Shown one piece after another: positions 39,324 through 51,821 of a stretch of 64,000 nt of DNA (position 1 is its first letter; each line of letters opens with the position of its first letter). This DNA is from Diphasiastrum complanatum (taxonomy: Eukaryota; Streptophyta; Lycopodiopsida; Lycopodiales; Lycopodiaceae). The notes beneath the pieces are model-generated. The model was not told the DNA's origin and did not search any database. It saw nothing but the letters and a program-made list of their open reading frames with translations. The stretch is from positions 2,718,451 through 2,782,450 of the forward strand of contig CM055100.1 of NCBI GenBank assembly GCA_029204225.1, read 5' to 3'. The position numbers and the translations under genes are program-made.

Positions 39324-42300
39324 TGTGAAAGTATTGTACTTTAGGACCATAAATGGATCTACAAAAGATCCACAAGAGTGACTGTATGCTTGCTTAACAA
39401 TCTATCAAAAAACTAGAGACAAAAAAGTTGATTTAAATTGGCAATTTGACAAACAACAAGCAAGAACAATCAATAGCATTGATCAATCACTAAATCTGAC
39501 TTGGCATGTGTGTACTACAAGCTGTAGTATGGCCTGCAAGATAAGAAACAAGTACAAATTGATTTGGTTGCATTTGGATCACAAAGATTCAATGTACAAT
39601 GTGGAGTAGCTCGAGATTTCCAATGAGCTCCAAAAATAATCTATCTTCTCACTATGGGAGCTTGGAATACATAGCAAATTCAACTTCCTTTGTGAAGTAA
39701 GGTGGATTTCCAACATGTAATAAAGAAGTTAACTCAGCCTTTTTGGTCTAAAATGAAACCCTACTCTATTTCCTAGAGTCATGCTTGGTAGATAGCTAGT
39801 TGGTCAATTTTTACCTTAAATCTAGAGGATTTAGGTCCTATAAACTAGGAATCACTACCAAAATGACATGACCAACCCTATGGACTTGACCTAACCTACA
39901 TTAGGAGTGGATTTCCATGTGGCATCTTGTCCCTACATGTGTGGAATCCACTTATGTACAAAATTACATTATACTACATGGTTTTTGATCAAGTTAAATT
40001 TGCCAATTTTTGGCAATTCTTCACACTCCTCCTCAAATTTAGCTTGATCTATTTACAACTCTCTTGATAGATGAATTAAAACTTTTTAGAAGTGTCTAAA
40101 AAATCCAGCTACAAACAAGGAACTTTTGAGACTCCAATAGAGAATGATGTCCATGAAGGATCTTTCACCACCTCTTAGAGGATCCCTTACAAGATGTTCT
40201 ATAAATGTGTCTATATACATGTAGCACACTTCAAACACTATACATCATGCCAAGCCATGGATTCCAAGGCATTTTGTGCACTTGAAAATACATCAATTAA
40301 ACTATTAAGTGCATACATAATGTTGACAAAGACAACTTGCCTTGTTTGATCCATATGATTGAGCCTTGATGGCTCCATTTTGATACTCATGATTCTTCTT
40401 GGAGTCCTCGGGTCTTGAGCTTGCTCCTCCACTTGACTTGACTCCAAACCATCAATGAATTGAATAAGGTGTTGATCCAAAGGTGCTTCTTCAAGTTTAC
40501 AAATCTTCCACTTTTGAAAGCTCATATTTCCACCATTGACAACTTCTTTGATGGAAAACAAGTAGATTCTACAATCTCTACTTGAAGAGCAAAACACTAC
40601 AATTATTCCTATCATTGAAATATGATAATATTTGGTCCTTACATTGGAATGATCATGCTCAAAGCATGTGGACCCAAAGATTTTCAATACAAATGATGTT
40701 TCATCTTTTACGACACTATTCAAACTATTACAAAAATAGTTATCCAATGAAATTGTTTCATCAACAACAAATGGAGATTTGAAAGCATCCATTTTAATTG
40801 TCTTGTCATACAAAGTACTAAACATCATAGGTCTTAAAGATAAGCAACAAGTCACTCCATGTCTACTAATACTATCCAAAAAGTATTCAAAGATAGTAGA
40901 CTCTCCAATGCTCACTATCCTTGCAAGATGCACACTTGAATGGACAATTTGCATGCAATTTGATGACTCGGCCATTGTCATTGAGGACTCCCTTGGAACT
41001 CTCATGCTTTGAGACTGATCCTCAAGATCTTCCTCCTCAATGCAAGCAAGATCACACTTTTCCAAGATCTCCACTTGATCATGAGTGATCTTCTCATTTG
41101 CCAAGCTCACTCTCTCAAAAGCAACACTAGCTTCCAACTTAAACAATTTTTCATGTTTAAATCTCTTTGCAATGCAAACATCATTCTTCAAAATGAAACA
41201 AACACCATGCTTAAAGTAGACATCCAAACCACTTTCTAAGAGTAGACCAACACTAAGCATATTCTTGGTGATTGATGGTACATAAAGGACATTTTCTAGA
41301 TCCACTTAGCCTCTTGTAGCATTCAGATACATAATGCCCATTCTTTCCACAAAAAGAAGTATTTTTGCTTTGACTTGTCCTTTGAGCTTGATGCATCATC
41401 CTCTTCTTTGGCCTCCTTTGGATGCTTCTTCTTTCGTTGGTCTTCTTTTTGTCCTTGAATGAGAAATTGGCTTTCTCGTCTCCATCCTGCAAAGACAATG
41501 AACTCATTCTTGCCTGGTGTGGAGCATCCTACACTCTCAGCCAATAATACATTATGAAGTTTTTCTATAGTTGGCAAAGTGTCTTGGAAAACTTTGGACC
41601 AAAGTCATCTCCTAGACCATTAAGGACAATTTGTATAAGCTCTCCATTTTGAATCTTCTCTCCAATGGAAGTCAACTCCCTATTTAATGACTTGGTTTTG
41701 AGTACATAATCCTGTGCACTCTCCTCACTTCTTCTCATGCTTTGCAAAGTTTGATTTCTAAGCATAAGTACTCTAGAAGTGTTGCTTGAATCATAGATTG
41801 ATTTTAAAGACTCTTAAGCCTCTTTAGCACTAGTACATGATGATACTTCTCTCAAAAGATCATTGCTTACATTCATCTTCACACAATGAAGTGCTAGCCT
41901 AGATCTCTTCTTGTATTTGATCAACTCTTGGGCACCTAGAGGTTCATCTTCATGATCAATTAAGAACTTATAAAGGTCTTGGAGCACCATTAGTGACTCC
42001 ATCCTAACCTTCCAAATAGAATAATTTGTAGAATTCAAACTCTCCCTAGTTTCTAGAAGGTATGCTCCAATAGATCCCATCTTACTAGTGAATTCTACAC
42101 ACAAGAAATAGATTTGATTGACTTTGAAACTCCCAAAGGTCTCACATTTGTAGTGTTTCACTCAAATTAGATTTATAATCCTACAAATGGACTTATAATC
42201 TCAGTTTTAGCACTCCCTCACAAAGTTGGAATGAAGATAAGATGAAGTAAAATCTACTAACAATCAAATCTTGCCAATTTTTCACTCTATTGACTACTCT

Positions 42301-43133
42301 TGAGAAAATCAATGAACACAAAGTAGATTGAACTTCTCAACCCTCCCTAAGTTCTTTTCCAGAATTTTTACCCTAGAAACTTACTTGAAATGTACAAAGA
42401 TTCAAGAAGCAAGATCCCGTTGATCTTGATTCAAAAGAACTTTTTGGAAGGATCCTACAAAACAATGCTCAAAAAATTGGTTTTGATCTGAATCTAGAAA
42501 CTCACAAAGGTTTCACTTTGTCTTGATTATCTCAAATTTGACTTCTAGACCTCTCTTTGGACTTTTAGTCATAGTTCTTACACTCCCTCACAAAGATGAA
42601 ATGAAGATTAGATGAGATTTTGTCAAAGACTTACCAAATCCTATCAATTTTCACCATTTTTGGACAAAAATATGACTAAATCTCCTGCACACTTTTTGAT
42701 GTACTTTCAAGACCTGTAAAACAAGTTTAGAGGACCTGATTTCAGCCTAGATTAATTAGATCTCATGACCCTATGTCAAATCTAATCTATGGCACTCAAT
42801 CTTGGTAGCTTATTCTAACATTTCCACCAAAAATTACATCAAAAGCTCATAAATTGATTTTCTTTGGATAAAATGAATACCATGCATTAAAAGTAGGTTT
42901 AGAGGTTCCCACACGTGTGAAAAGTACATATTTGGATCCCTACCAAGTTTGGGATCAAATCCCCTTGCCAAAATCAAGATTCTAGCTCGCCCTCTCAATA
43001 CTAGTTTTTAGCACCAAAACTTGCTAAAAATGAATTTTCTTTTGATCAATGGTTAATGATCTTGTACTTGGCTCTCATACCATGTGAAAGTACTGTACTT
43101 TAGGACCATAAATGGATCTACAAAAGATCCACA
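39324..43133 (-). mobile_element. Gutted Ty1/copia LTR retrotransposon
   Basis: A full left LTR runs 39324-40025 (TGTGAAAG...TTCACA), preceded on the coding strand by a purine-rich GAGGAGGAG-type tract. The right LTR begins at 43083 and keeps only about 50 bp before a junction near 43133. The primer site next to it (43069-43082) reads TGGTATGAGAGCCA, one change from the usual initiator-Met site. Gag and zinc-knuckle pieces lie at 42161-41253. Pol is reduced to a 355-codon frame (41305-40238) with pre-integrase and integrase C-terminal pieces; the RT and RNase H cores are gone. Confidence 0.85.
40238..41305 (-). pseudogene. Deletion-fused copia pol remnant, 355 codons open
   Basis: The frame starts with 'LENVLYVPSITKNMLSVG' (pre-integrase protease-distal block), jumps to 'VLKIFGSTCFEHDHSNVRTK' (integrase C-terminal region) and ends in a linker that normally precedes RT ('EPSRLNHMDQ'). 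No catalytic Asp-Asp-Glu set and no YVDD box are present, so no enzyme activity is expected. Confidence 0.7.
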
Positions 43134-43395
43134 AGGCACCTAACATGCAAGCAAGAAAGGGGGAGGAAATGGCCAGGTAGGAGGGCATCGGGACACCTGG
43201 AGACACACATTGCTCGTTGAACTAGGTCGCGGCCAAATGAGATGTGCTAAGTAAGATACGAGGCAGGCTACTCCAGGGCCAAATAAAAGCCTTCATAAAC
43301 TCATATAGCATTATTGCCAACAAACAATAACATGTAGTTAGCTGCTAATAAGCATATGCTTCAAACTAAAAGGTGATTAGTTGCTAATCACGGTT

Positions 43396-44460
43396 ATGAG
43401 ATTGCTTTCACTACGTCGTCCAAAAAAGAGCGAGCTTCGAGAGATGGCGCTTGCTCGCCGATTCATGCTTGCTGCAAGGCGGCTCCTCCTTCGTGGATCT
43501 TCCTCAGCAAGCCACATCAGGGAACACATTCCACCTGCCTCTTGCAATTTTCCTGAAAATTTTGTACAAAGAATCAGTGGCAGGATCCCTGTTAGCTTCC
43601 AATCCATCACGGATCCATCCATTTCTGCTCACAATATCCAATACAGATTAGCAGGTATTGATCCAACATCAAGTCACGGGGCCAGTGGCCCAGCCTCGTG
43701 CAATGCCAATTACCAAGCTTGCAAGAAGCAGATTAGATCAGATTCTGTGGAGGTAGGGGGGTATGGCAGGATGAGGGGTTTCTGCAAACCCTACAGCACC
43801 TCTGCTTCTGCAGATCCACCTTCGCCCGACGTGGCTTCTGAGAATTCTTCAAAAGAAAGATACAGTGGATGGAGTCGGCGGATCGGCGCAGGTTTGAAGG
43901 AAATTCTATCAGATTTACAGGCTGTTCCTCCATCTGCAATGGGGCTAGGGTTAGCAGGAGCCATTCCCTTTGTGCTGCTCACTCCTCCGCTTGCCTACCT
44001 CCTTCCACTGCCAGATCTGCTGAAATCCTCCCCAATTGAAGCGCAGGCTGCTTACGGCGCTGTCATCCTTTCCTTTCTGGGTGGCCCTTACTGGGGACTG
44101 GCTATGGCTGGTTATGCAAGAGGCCCTGTAAACCCTAGCGTTTACTCTGGCTATACCCTATACACTCTGCGTTATGTTTGGAGCGTAGTGCCATCTCTGC
44201 TGGCATGGCCTGCCTTGCTGCTTCCTCTTGTTACGAAGCTTTCAGTGCTTGTGGTTTCTTTTGGATTTGTCCTTGGAGTGGATGCAGTGTTTGGCAGGAT
44301 GGGGCTTGTCCCTTCCTGGTACTTACCTTTGCGGATGCTCCTATCTCTGATTGCTATGCTTAGCATGGGATCATCTTTTCTGGTTACTGTTGCCAGGAAA
44401 ATTCCAGAGGCAGTTGTACATTCAGATGTGAAGAAAATTGAGAAAAAGTTATCAGCGTAA
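43396..44460 (+). CDS. DUF3429/TMEM69-like membrane protein, probably mitochondrial
   Basis: A single uninterrupted 354-codon frame. The N-terminal 40 residues are Arg-, Leu- and Ala-rich without acidic clusters (ARRFMLAARRLLLRGSSSAS), as in a mitochondrial presequence. Residues 50-175 are low in conservation. From about residue 180 comes a five-helix membrane domain: MGLGLAGAIPFVLLTPP, GAVILSFLGGPYWGLAMAGY, a helix around LRYVWSVVPSLLAW, VLVVSFGFVLGVDAVF and LRMLLSLIAMLSMGSSF. The LSFLGGPYWGLAM motif is the hallmark of DUF3429, the family that includes animal TMEM69; its molecular function is unknown. A second in-frame ATG at 43444 (MALARRF) has better initiation context and keeps the presequence, so it may be the real start. 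No intron is seen. It is surrounded by retroelements. Confidence 0.85.
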   Translation: MRLLSLRRPKKSELREMALARRFMLAARRLLLRGSSSASHIREHIPPASCNFPENFVQRISGRIPVSFQSITDPSISAHNIQYRLAGIDPTSSHGASGPASCNANYQACKKQIRSDSVEVGGYGRMRGFCKPYSTSASADPPSPDVASENSSKERYSGWSRRIGAGLKEILSDLQAVPPSAMGLGLAGAIPFVLLTPPLAYLLPLPDLLKSSPIEAQAAYGAVILSFLGGPYWGLAMAGYARGPVNPSVYSGYTLYTLRYVWSVVPSLLAWPALLLPLVTKLSVLVVSFGFVLGVDAVFGRMGLVPSWYLPLRMLLSLIAMLSMGSSFLVTVARKIPEAVVHSDVKKIEKKLSA

Positions 44461-44511
44461 ACTAGCCGCATTTTCCATCTGCCATAAGAGGACGCTTCAT
44501 TGATTCAGCCG

Positions 44512-45320
44512 GCCACCCGCCATGTTTGAATATTGTTGTATCAAATATAGATAACCTCATTTGCTTGTTGTCGAAGCGCTTCATTCTTCCTCTGCAGCCT
44601 ATCGTTCTCAGTGATAGGCCTTATGTATTCATGATGGCTATCCAGTCGTCGACACTATACAAGCTTTAGCTGAGAATTGAAGTCTTCAACAATTATTTTT
44701 TGCTTCTTCATTTTCAATGGGAAGACTTGGTCACTTGTCTGCGTGGAGGCGGCTGTGTTAAAACAATATGCCTCGCATTGCCTTCCAAATATCAATTGTT
44801 CATTTCTTTTTCCAACTGTATTTGATAGCACTAGCTTCAATATGCACAATATGTACCATCGACTTCCACTTACATGTCAAGCCAACATTTCAGCACGAGG
44901 CTCCTGAGTCCTAGGTATCCCTTTTCCTTCAGCAACGCAGATTCCACTCCTATATTTTCCATTTTTTTCAAATAGTAATGCAGTATGGATACATTATAAA
45001 TTGAAAATCTTTTTCACCGTGAATACAAATCTTTCACCAGCCATGTTTAAAGATTGTTGTATCAAATTTCAATGAGAAGACTGGCTCACTTGTCTTTATG
45101 GAGGCGGCTGTGTGGTCTGTATCAAGCAATGTCTCACATTGCCTTATAATTTGTCCTTTTTTTTTCCAACTGTATTTGATAGCACTAGCTTTAATATGCT
45201 CAATATCTACACTCTGCATCCACTAACATGTCAAGCCAAGAATGCAGCACGACGCTCCTGAGTCCTAGGTATCCCTTTTCCGCAGCAATGCAGATTCGAG
45301 TTCTATTCTGGGGCATGTTT
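44512..45320. repeat. Diverged tandem duplication downstream of the DUF3429 gene
   Basis: Blocks at 44717-44954 and 45068-45310 share long colinear stretches, for example CCAACTGTATTTGATAGCAC and CTCCTGAGTCCTAGGTATCC, at a spacing of about 350 bp. An earlier segment ('CCATGTTTGAATATTGTTGT' near 44520) also recurs near 45042. The unit is non-coding and probably lies in the 3' flank of the gene. Confidence 0.85.
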
Positions 45321-47686
45321 TCCATCCTCTTCAAATGGTAATACAGTGTGGGTACACAACGTATACGCATGTTGGTGTGCTTTTTTTAAAGCTTCCAATG
45401 CTTCCTTAATTCCGTCTATGTGTGATTTTCATTGTAACCATGCCTTTCCTTTTCTGAAACAGCTGATGTAATCTACTCACTCACAAAGATTGATTGCAAG
45501 TATGTTTTTTCTGCAGTTTTTACCTGTTGCAGAGGAATGCGGGCATTATTAAATTGAATGACGATTATTGTTATTTAGTCCCAAGCATTTTTCTGGTTTC
45601 CATAAGAATGGGCCGAATTTTGCTCGTCTTTAGGACGATGGATACCCTGTTTTAAGTGGATCTTGAATAAAGGGAACCTCCTGTTTTAATCTTATGCGAT
45701 CTTTCAGTTGATGCTGGACTTTTTACAATTTTGTCCTATGGCCAAGTTCAAGCTCCTTGCTCAAAGACAGTAGCCATGTGGCCTACTGTGGATCGCAGAT
45801 GTGGATTAAATCGAAGGGTTACAGATGTGCAGATGCGTAGTAAATGAGGGTTACAGATCATACATATGCCTCTCTCTCTCTCTCTCTTTTCGACAGCATG
45901 GGGCGATATGCATGAAGTAATGATTCTCTCTCTCTCTCTTCCTTCTGCGAACAGCAGCGCAAATGGCACCCGTGCAATGCTCTGAGACAGAAGAGGGAGA
46001 GGCCGATGGCGATGGCTAGGGCACAAGCCTCTTCACGAGCTTTCAATTCAAAGAAAGCTTTGTCTCCTTTCCTTTCCTTTCCTTCTTTCCTTCCTGCGTC
46101 AACGCCTATACTCTCCATTCTTTGCCATCATATTCCATCCCTCTTTAACCTCTCGTGTTAGCTGCATCTTCGCATTTACATCCTCTGCTACTCAGCAATC
46201 CATGAAACTAAAAGCATCTCACCGTATTTGTTGCAGAGTGAGTGGACAATTACCATTTTGCAAAAGCTATGCGATCTTCTCCACAAACTGCCTTTTAAAG
46301 CAGCTCGTCGTTTGCATGCTCAGGTGGGCAAGGTATCATATCTTTGCGGTTCCCATCCAACAATATTATTAGTGCTTGTGCTGGAATACGTCCTGCTATA
46401 TATACTTTGGTTTCTTTCTCAATGCTTTCTCAATAGAGAATGATGTAGCTTCGTCATTTATTTCTGTACCCTTGGCATCTCTTGAATCTTCGGACCTTCT
46501 AACAAATAGTATCGCTGGCAAAGAGCATGTTTCTATTATGTGCAGGGTGCATGGTTTTTGCTTGAAGCAATTCTCAAGTTGCATTTGCTATCTTTTAACA
46601 ACGTGCACAATCTTTTAGTAGCCCACTTAGATCAGAGCTTGTTATTGAGAGCATTTGCCTTTGATAAGCACAAGATGACTACTTTTCTGAAGCAGTAGGG
46701 TTCTAGTTTTTCATCACGGCGACAACAGCCTAATATTGCTTCTACTTCACACAGACTAGTGCAACTTCCAATGCTATTTTGTGAAAGAGAAACACACACC
46801 TTCACATGTGAGTAGCAACAGCTTAGCCATGAGAGTGGCACATCCAAATGTGGATCTGCCACAAACTTGCCTCTCACCCTCTCCCTCATGGACTTATATT
46901 CCCCCTCCAGCAACAACTAATTCTCCTCTCTCATCTGAACTCCATCAAAATGATCTTGAACATGAAAGAGGATAGATTTGGTGTGGCTCCTGTGGCTTCA
47001 AACTCCATAAATTGTGAGCAGGAAATTGAGGCAATGTGATTGCTATGCTAACCTCCCATCACTCTCAACATGAAAACTTCAATATCATTGATAGTTGATA
47101 GATCCCATGTTCACTATTTTAGAGAAAGGACAATATTTTTTTTTCATTTTTTGGTCTCATTTCCTTTGCCTTATTTTTCCCATGGGAGTTGGTCATCGTA
47201 CTAGATACAATCTAAATGTCCAACTTCAATTCCTTATGTGAGGGTGTGAGAACGCTCTTTTGCTTTGTGCTTGCTACAAGCTTGAGGTCGACACTTGTCA
47301 CTGGCCACTTGTCTTTTGACAACTGGATTTGTTGGCATATGGTTCAATACGGCATGCCCTCAAGTTCGACCTACTTTAAGGGTACAACTGCCATGCTTGC
47401 GACTGTTTGCTACACATCATGCCTGTGTACAGGTTGTTGACCTACTACACAAGTTATGAATATCATGTACTTGACCTTTTATGTACACTTCACACCTATC
47501 AACAAGCTACTTTTGCGCACACTAAGTTCATTAAGCTTTTGTCCTGTTTAATTTTTTGGTTATGCATTGCAATAGACTTTGGAATACTATCATTTTTCTT
47601 CTGCTCTTGTGAAGCATGTTAATTATTTCAATGATCGCGCTTACACGTTTGTATGCAAATGAGGTCACTTGTTGATGTTGTATTTG

Positions 47687-47739
<53 letters not shown>

Positions 47740-48386
47740 CCTATTGCAAAAGAAATCTGTTGGGCTGTTATAGTGCAATACTTTGCATTAGTGTTTGTGC
47801 TAATGCTTTTCTTTTTAAAAGTGAAGAAAAATTGGAACGTGAAGTCAAAGACATGTCTCTTTTTGCTTGTGTAACGACATCGTGTAGTGGAATACATCAT
47901 CACAAGTAATACATAGTTGTAGTTTTGCTATGATTTTCATTGGGCTTTGTTGGCCTCAAAATAGCCATGAAATTGCCAGTTCGTCTTGTTGCTGACATAA
48001 CTCTGTCTTCGTTCTTTCATCATGCTTCATATGGCTAATTTTCATTTTTTGATCATGGCGTGCTTCTTCTCACCCTCCATTGTAGATATTTGCAAGGCTT
48101 TATCATGTAATAGTTGTCGATGTTTTGTGATAACAACAATGCATGAATATATAAGTAAGCGATTTGTGACCAAACTTGCAGCTATTGAATGCAAAGTATT
48201 TTTACTTTTTGCATCAAAGAGATTGAACAATTTTGTGTAACTATTTGTTACCTTTGCATGACAAAATTAAGGCATGATTGTATGAATTTAATCTGAAAGT
48301 AATTTATTGACACTTTTTTATCATTAATAGGAATTGAAGTTAGAAGATATGATATTGATTTGGACATAACATTTGATTGAAATGAT
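45321..48386. other. No gene recognised; short CT tracts and a (CA)n run
   Basis: CT tracts occur near 45870-45887 and 45927-45938. A CA microsatellite of about 48 bp occupies 47691-47738. Small frames show no domain. Confidence 0.5.
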
Positions 48387-48660
48387 ATGAATGTATGTAT
48401 GAGAGGCATCATGTATAAGTATGTACTTAGCTCTGCAGATTCAAATGTTTATTACAAAGCCATTGGCACTTCTTTTGTAATTTTTACAATATATGTTGAT
48501 ACATTTCTGTTTGGTAATGACATCAAATTTATTATGGATACCAAATGCTATCTCAAGATTTTGAAATGAAAAGTCTAGGGAGGCACAATATTGTCTTGGC
48601 ATACTAATCTACAAAATAGACTGAAAAGACTAATGTATATCAATCAACAAAGTTATATTT
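48387..48660 (+). pseudogene. copia reverse transcriptase fragment
   Basis: 'SNVYYKAIGTSFVIFTIYVD' followed by TFLFGND marks the RT catalytic region, with the YVDD box changed to YVDT. A shifted frame continues with a thumb-like 'LKRLMYINQQSYIYSL' segment near 48617-48660. It is too short to be functional. Confidence 0.75.
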
Positions 48661-49089
48661 ACAGTTTATAGATAAGATTTTTCTCATCCGTAATACATAT
48701 CAGAATTTGTTATTCCCTATAAATTGGTCTATTGAACCATTAGAATCAAAGAAACAATAGAAAGAAGAGGTGTATGTTGTAAAAATAAAGTGTAGGAAAG
48801 AGAAGATTACTATATATCATAAAACTTAGCTCGTGCCAAACCTTTTAATGAGATTCAAGTTGAAATTTTGGACGTCTTCATGGAGATCATGGTTATAGGA
48901 AGGCTCCATATAATCGGTTTACAAGAAGCATAGTTTGCTTCACTTGTTGAGTCACCATGAAACATGTCATTTGATTTGCGGGCAATCGTAGAATTCTTTT
49001 TACTCTTCTTTGAACGATTACTAAAAAGCTTTGAATAAGAAATTATCTTTATATTATCTGAAGAACTAGTGATAGATTGTTGCCACTCT

Positions 49090-49804
49090 TGTTCCTTGCT
49101 TTGGGAAGATGTATGTAGCATTCATTGATGATTTTAGTAGATTTTGTTGGATCTATCTACTAAAGAGCAAGGATGAAGTGTATGATGTCTTTATCAAGTT
49201 CAAGAATGCAAGGGAGAACCAATTTTTCACAAGGATCAAGTGTTTAAGGAGTGACAATGGTCGTGAGTACATATCTACCAAGTTCAAGGCCTTTTGTGAT
49301 AAGCATGAGATCAAGAGGGAGTATACAACATCAAGGACCCCACAACAAAATGGAGTGGCTGAAAAGAAGAATAGGACTTTATGTGAAAGTGCTAAAGTCA
49401 TGAGGTTAAGTGCTAATCCTGACAAATTATTTTGGGATCAATCTTTGTTGTGTGCCAATTTCTTGTGCAATAGGTGGCCGAGTGCTATTTTGGATGGAAG
49501 GACACCTTTTGAGATGCTATTCAAGAGGAGGCCGAGTGTCAACTTTCTAAGAGCCTTTGGATGCACATGACATGTCAACATTACTCTTGATGGTAGGACC
49601 AAGGAGGATCCATCTTCAAGTATTTTTGTTGGATATAGTGAGGTGAGTAAAGCTTACAAGGTTTACATTCCTTCTACTAACAAAGTGATTGTTGGTAGAG
49701 ATGTCATCTTTGATGAGGGGAACATTCAAAAAGTGTCTTCAAGCATGATTAATAAAGGTGTGGATAGATCTAAAGGTGGTCACGTTCGAGGAAGGGGACG
49801 ATGA
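49090..49804 (+). pseudogene. copia integrase fragment
   Basis: The core 'YVAFIDDFSRFCWIYLLKSK' is followed by 'CLRSDNGREYIST' (second catalytic Asp) and 'TPQQNGVAEKKNRTL' (catalytic Glu). The C-terminal part ('FLRAFGCT', 'EDPSSSIFVGYSE', 'VIVGRDVIFDE') continues after one in-frame TGA at 49568-49570 to near 49800. The first catalytic Asp region upstream is missing. The left end of multigene element copy B abuts it about 55 bp downstream. Confidence 0.8.
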
Positions 49805-50278
49805 AATACCGAAGACCAAATTGTCTAGTGCCATTAGGGGAGTTCTCAATATTAAAAAGACCCTTCGTAAAGATACTTTTATTTTTTTTCTTTAGTTTCG
49901 ACCGTCACCAGGCCCAATCAAAATGCACAGATTTGAAATCTACGTAACGTAGTTCAAATTAACTAAAAAATAAAAATGCAATATAGAAAACTTTGAAATT
50001 TGTGTCCGGGCAGCATGGACGTATCCCATTGGTTTCTTCTTCTTGTCCGACGTCAATACCTCAAGTTGAATTTACTTGATTATGTTGGTTAGTATAATAA
50101 AATTTTCTAACTACACTAGTTATAGTTATAGAAATATAGTATGTACAGTCACATAAAATATGGTATACGCAGTAATTGTGACTATGTTGGCATTCACATT
50201 AGATTAAATGTGATACGAAAAATTGAAATTAAGTATCATATCAGAAAGATTTTTGGCGCCCAAGCTTTGAAAATAGCA

Positions 50279-51641
50279 ATGGCAAGGAGGCCCAAATCTA
50301 CAATCGATTCTGTGATTCTTTACAATGAGAAAGATGAAGCCGATGACTGGAAGCCAACAAAATATATGAAGAACTCATGGGTATTGCTGCATCCATCATC
50401 AAAGGGCAATTTTCGACAAAAGAAAAGAGCAAAAATGACTTACAAATCTTATTGGAAAGCAAAAATTTTGGAGTTTAAGACTACCCCGGGAGGTCAATCT
50501 ATATCAGAAGTCTTAGTACAACATGTATATATGCATTCAGAAATCAAAGTACATGATATCAATCCTCATGATCATAAAAAATGTAATTGTAAGTATATCA
50601 AAACATATGCACTTTAGGGCAATCATAGGCGATTTTCTTTATTGATGCTCTTCAGATTATGATTTAAATGCTTCAACATTGTTTTTTTCTTTCAGATTTA
50701 TATCCATTATGCATAAGTGAATGGGAGCCCGCACAATCACTTGCAGGAATATTAGACGTGATTCACTCTGATGTTGGAAAGCTGCAATACAGAGGAAGAA
50801 GTCCAAAGGAACTTGCAGATTGTGGTATCTATTTTTATGAATCTTTATATACGCCACAAACAGATGGAGGTTTTGGCAGTTCGAAGCAATTCCATTGTCT
50901 AGTTTTTAAAGTGATGAGTGGCCTATTCCTGATAGCATTGTTTCTGAATCCTTCAGATGCAAGCTACTAATTGATATTAGAAATGCTATGAAGATAAGCA
51001 CAGACTCGAAAATTGTTCACCTAAGTTGGTTTATCTCATTACATATATTTGTTGATTTATTTTCGAGTGCTAGTGTTCGTAGGACACCAACTTTATTTGT
51101 TTGCAAGGATTTATCATATGAGACTTTGTTAGATTTCATGGATCAAGGCTGGGATAGTAAAACAAATAATGACATAGAATGCAGGATTCAAAAGTCCTCA
51201 ATGATATTTCGTTATCATATCGAAAAGCAAATGCTCAGTCTCACATTTAGCTACCAGAGATACAAGAAAATTGAAGGTACATGGCTACCACTGGATCAAG
51301 ACTTTGATCTAAATGGTCACACAAACCGAATGGAGATAGACATTATCTACAATGAAGAATATTTTACTATGGTTGAGGTGGAAGAACATTGGAAGCTTGA
51401 TTTTATCAGAATAGAACTCATGCTATTACAAACCAATCTACCAACATATTTCAGATTTATCATCAACGGAAGACTCGTAAGTACTTAATGTTTATTGCCA
51501 TGTCAAAATAGAACATAATAATAGACTATATCATGATTTACAATTGCACATTCACTAATATTTGTCATGTCACAGATGCGAAAAAGATCTACCTACAACA
51601 ATCACCATTGTGGGAAAACAATAGTTTCAAATAAACTTTAG
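50279..51641 (+). pseudogene. Element gene1, copy B (unknown function, three exons)
   Basis: ATG at 50279 opens MARRPKSTIDSVILYNEKDE. Exon 1 (50279-50588) is rich in Trp and Lys ('SWVLLHPSSKGNFRQKKRAK', 'SYWKAKILEF') and ends at GTAAGT. Exon 2 (50696-51476) holds 'EPAQSLAGILDVIHSD', 'GRSPKELADCGIYFYESLY', 'IVHLSWFISLHIFVDLF' and ends 'VEVEEHWKLDFIRIEL' then 'YFRFIINGRLV', which recalls a small ubiquitin-like beta-grasp fold; that is a guess. Exon 3 (51576-51641) is a short basic tail. One frameshift and one TAA occur near 50875-50910. A DNA- or chromatin-binding role is plausible from its basic N terminus but not shown. Its 3' end faces that of gene2, 180 bp away. Confidence 0.7.
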
Positions 51642-51821
51642 TAGAAATCTGTGTATACACTCTTTCATTCAATAAATGAAAGCCCAAGTTGGGCATCAGT
51701 ACATGTATTTTGTGCTCCCAAATTCATAAAATGGAGCAGCATTTGATATATAAATGTATATTTTTCTATGAATTCTATACATGTATTTTTTTCTTCTATG
51801 CTATCTATATATGTTCTGATC

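Noticed and set aside
45748-46118. Two minus-strand frames near CT tracts
   Set aside because: Arg/Glu runs come from the CT repeats; no coding signal.
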